5,571 nt of DNA, taken from assembly GCA_035559335.1 (NCBI GenBank), contig DATMBH010000011.1, forward strand, positions 1 through 5,571, given 5' to 3'. Positions 4,380-5,571 of the stretch are shown here, one piece after another. The DNA comes from DASXPG01 sp035559335 (lineage in GTDB: Bacteria > Gemmatimonadota > Gemmatimonadetes > Gemmatimonadales > JACORV01). A program made the position numbers and the translations under genes. Below the pieces are notes generated by a model. It made no database searches, was not told the origin of the DNA, and saw only the letters and a list, made by a program, of their open reading frames with translations. The number at the start of each line of letters is the position of its first letter. Within the stretch, counting starts at the first letter, position 1.

Positions 4380-5571
4380 CTAGAGCATCATCCCCGCAAT
4401 CGCGGCGCTCAGCAGATTGGCCATCGTCGCCGCCAGCATGGCGCGGAACCCAAGCCGCGCGAGGTCGTGCTTGCGACCCGGCGCGAGCGCGCCGATCCCG
4501 CCGATCTGGATCCCGACCGAGCTGACGTTAGCGAAGCCGGTCAGCGCAAACGATGCGATTGCCACCGACCGCGGATCCAGCTGCCCGGCGAGGTTGCCGA
4601 GGTCGGCGAACGCGATGAACTCGTTGAGTACCGCGCGGGTTCCTATCAGTGAACCGACCGTGGACGCATCGGTCCAGTTAACGCCCAGCGCCCAGGCCAG
4701 CGGCCGGCAGATCCAGCCCAGCAGGACCTGAAGGCTCGATGGGAACCAACTCGCCAAGCCGTGCAGCCAGCCGAACAGTCCGTTGACCAGCGCAACCAGC
4801 GCGATAAACGACACCAGCATGGCGATGACGTTCAGCATCAGCTGCAGGCCCTCGCTGGTACCGCGCGCCGCGGCGTCGACCACGTTCACGTCGACCTTCT
4901 CGATATGCAGCTCCGTGGTACCGGCCGTTTCGGGCTGACCATCCTCCGGTTCCATGAGCTTCGCGAGCATTATCGAGCCCGGAGCGGTCATGACGACCGC
5001 GGTCAGGATGTGCCGTGGCTCGATGCCGAAGGCGATGTAGGCCGCCATGATCGAGCCGGATACCGAGGCCATGCCGGAGGTCATTACCGTCATGAGTTCG
5101 GAGCGGGTCATGTTAGGCAGGAACGGCCTGATGGTCAGCGGCGCCTCGGTCTGCCCCATGAACACGTTGGCGGCCGTCGCCGTGCTCTCGGCGCCGCTGG
5201 CTTTCATCGTGTAGCTCATCAGCGCCGCCATGCCGCGCACCACCAGCGGCATCACGCCCACGTAGTACAGGATGGCGAACAGCGCCGAGACGAAGATTAT
5301 GGCCGGCAGCACCTGGAAGGCGAACACCATGCCCAAGGACGAGCCGGTGCGCCCGACTTCGCCGAACACGAATGACGAGCCCGCCTGGGCGTAGCCGAGC
5401 ACGGTGCGGACGAACTCGCCGATCGCCGCTATGGTTCTCTGTCCGAGGGGCAGTTTGAGCACGGTGATCGCGAAAACCACCTGAAGAGCCCCGCCCCACG
5501 CAACGGTCTTCCAGGGGATGCGCCGGCGGTCGCGGGACAGCGCGTAGCCCGTAGCCATGATGGCCGCGATG
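4380..5571 (-). CDS. nupC: Concentrative nucleoside transporter, NupC/CNT family (5'-partial)
   Basis: An inner-membrane symporter that brings nucleosides in with sodium or protons. The frame stays open to the right edge (residues IAAI precede the ATG at 5558) and these residues look like part of the first membrane helix, so the true start is probably some 20-30 codons outside; 392 residues follow that ATG. Numbering from it: NVFMGQTEAPL (131-141) is hairpin loop 1, with the QTE that contacts nucleoside and the N that belongs to the sodium site in the Vibrio cholerae structure; SVSGSI (165-170) follows it. GTRAVLNEFIAF (306-317) holds the second substrate-binding glutamate, and FANVSSVGIQIGGIG (342-356) carries the conserved F-x-N-x-x-S. 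All key residues are present, so it should be active. The charged loop at 201-235 is usual for the family. Ion and nucleoside preference cannot be read here. Confidence 0.92.
   Translation of the reverse strand, partial: IAAIMATGYALSRDRRRIPWKTVAWGGALQVVFAITVLKLPLGQRTIAAIGEFVRTVLGYAQAGSSFVFGEVGRTGSSLGMVFAFQVLPAIIFVSALFAILYYVGVMPLVVRGMAALMSYTMKASGAESTATAANVFMGQTEAPLTIRPFLPNMTRSELMTVMTSGMASVSGSIMAAYIAFGIEPRHILTAVVMTAPGSIMLAKLMEPEDGQPETAGTTELHIEKVDVNVVDAAARGTSEGLQLMLNVIAMLVSFIALVALVNGLFGWLHGLASWFPSSLQVLLGWICRPLAWALGVNWTDASTVGSLIGTRAVLNEFIAFADLGNLAGQLDPRSVAIASFALTGFANVSSVGIQIGGIGALAPGRKHDLARLGFRAMLAATMANLLSAAIAGMML

Noticed and set aside
3778..4383. Plus-strand open frame over the DUF2911 gene
   Set aside because: It is low-complexity shadow translation with no ribosome binding site; the minus strand carries the conserved DUF2911 motifs.
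4761..5375. Plus-strand open frame opposite nupC, very rich in His, Arg, Gln and Asp
   Set aside because: This composition is typical of the antisense of a hydrophobic membrane-protein gene; it has no motif and no start signal.

Overview
The window is high-GC bacterial DNA. The gene types fit Gemmatimonadota: a secreted DUF2911 protein, a secreted protein with a basic-residue-then-glycine-zipper tail, a DoxX-family remnant and G-rich degenerate tandem repeats between genes. This placement is inferred from gene style and base composition; no marker gene is present.

Layout. (i) 1-352, minus strand: two small genes, both unrecognised. One is an 88-residue membrane-anchored protein. After a perfect hairpin comes the first 50 bases of a gene that starts with a signal peptide and runs off the left edge. 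(ii) 384-1610, plus strand: a full-length, two-domain threonine/serine exporter (ThrE family), divergent from (i) with only 31 bases between start codons. (iii) 1600-1680: a G-rich tandem repeat with quadruplex potential that begins inside the last codons of the exporter. (iv) 1682-3672, plus strand: a decayed accessory stretch. It holds the C-terminal end of an IS256-family transposase with its right terminus, the C-terminal end of an IS3-type (rve) transposase joined directly to it, an exported glycine-zipper protein, a 127-residue hypothetical protein with an excellent ribosome binding site, and the last ~50 residues of a DoxX-family membrane protein. (v) 3676-4278, minus strand: an intact exported DUF2911 protein. 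(vi) 4314-4368: a second G-rich repeat, with the G-rich strand again the coding strand of the gene just upstream. (vii) 4380-5571, minus strand: a NupC-type concentrative nucleoside transporter whose extreme N-terminus lies beyond the right edge.

The intact genes are mainly transport and envelope functions (amino-acid export, nucleoside uptake, secreted DUF2911). Nothing in the sequence ties them into one pathway. The main structural story is a mobile-element graveyard between two conserved-looking blocks, and two G-rich repeats that each sit immediately 3' of a transporter gene on its sense strand. I found no RNA gene, CRISPR array, origin or complete mobile element, and nothing that makes a convincing case for a new defence or biosynthetic system.
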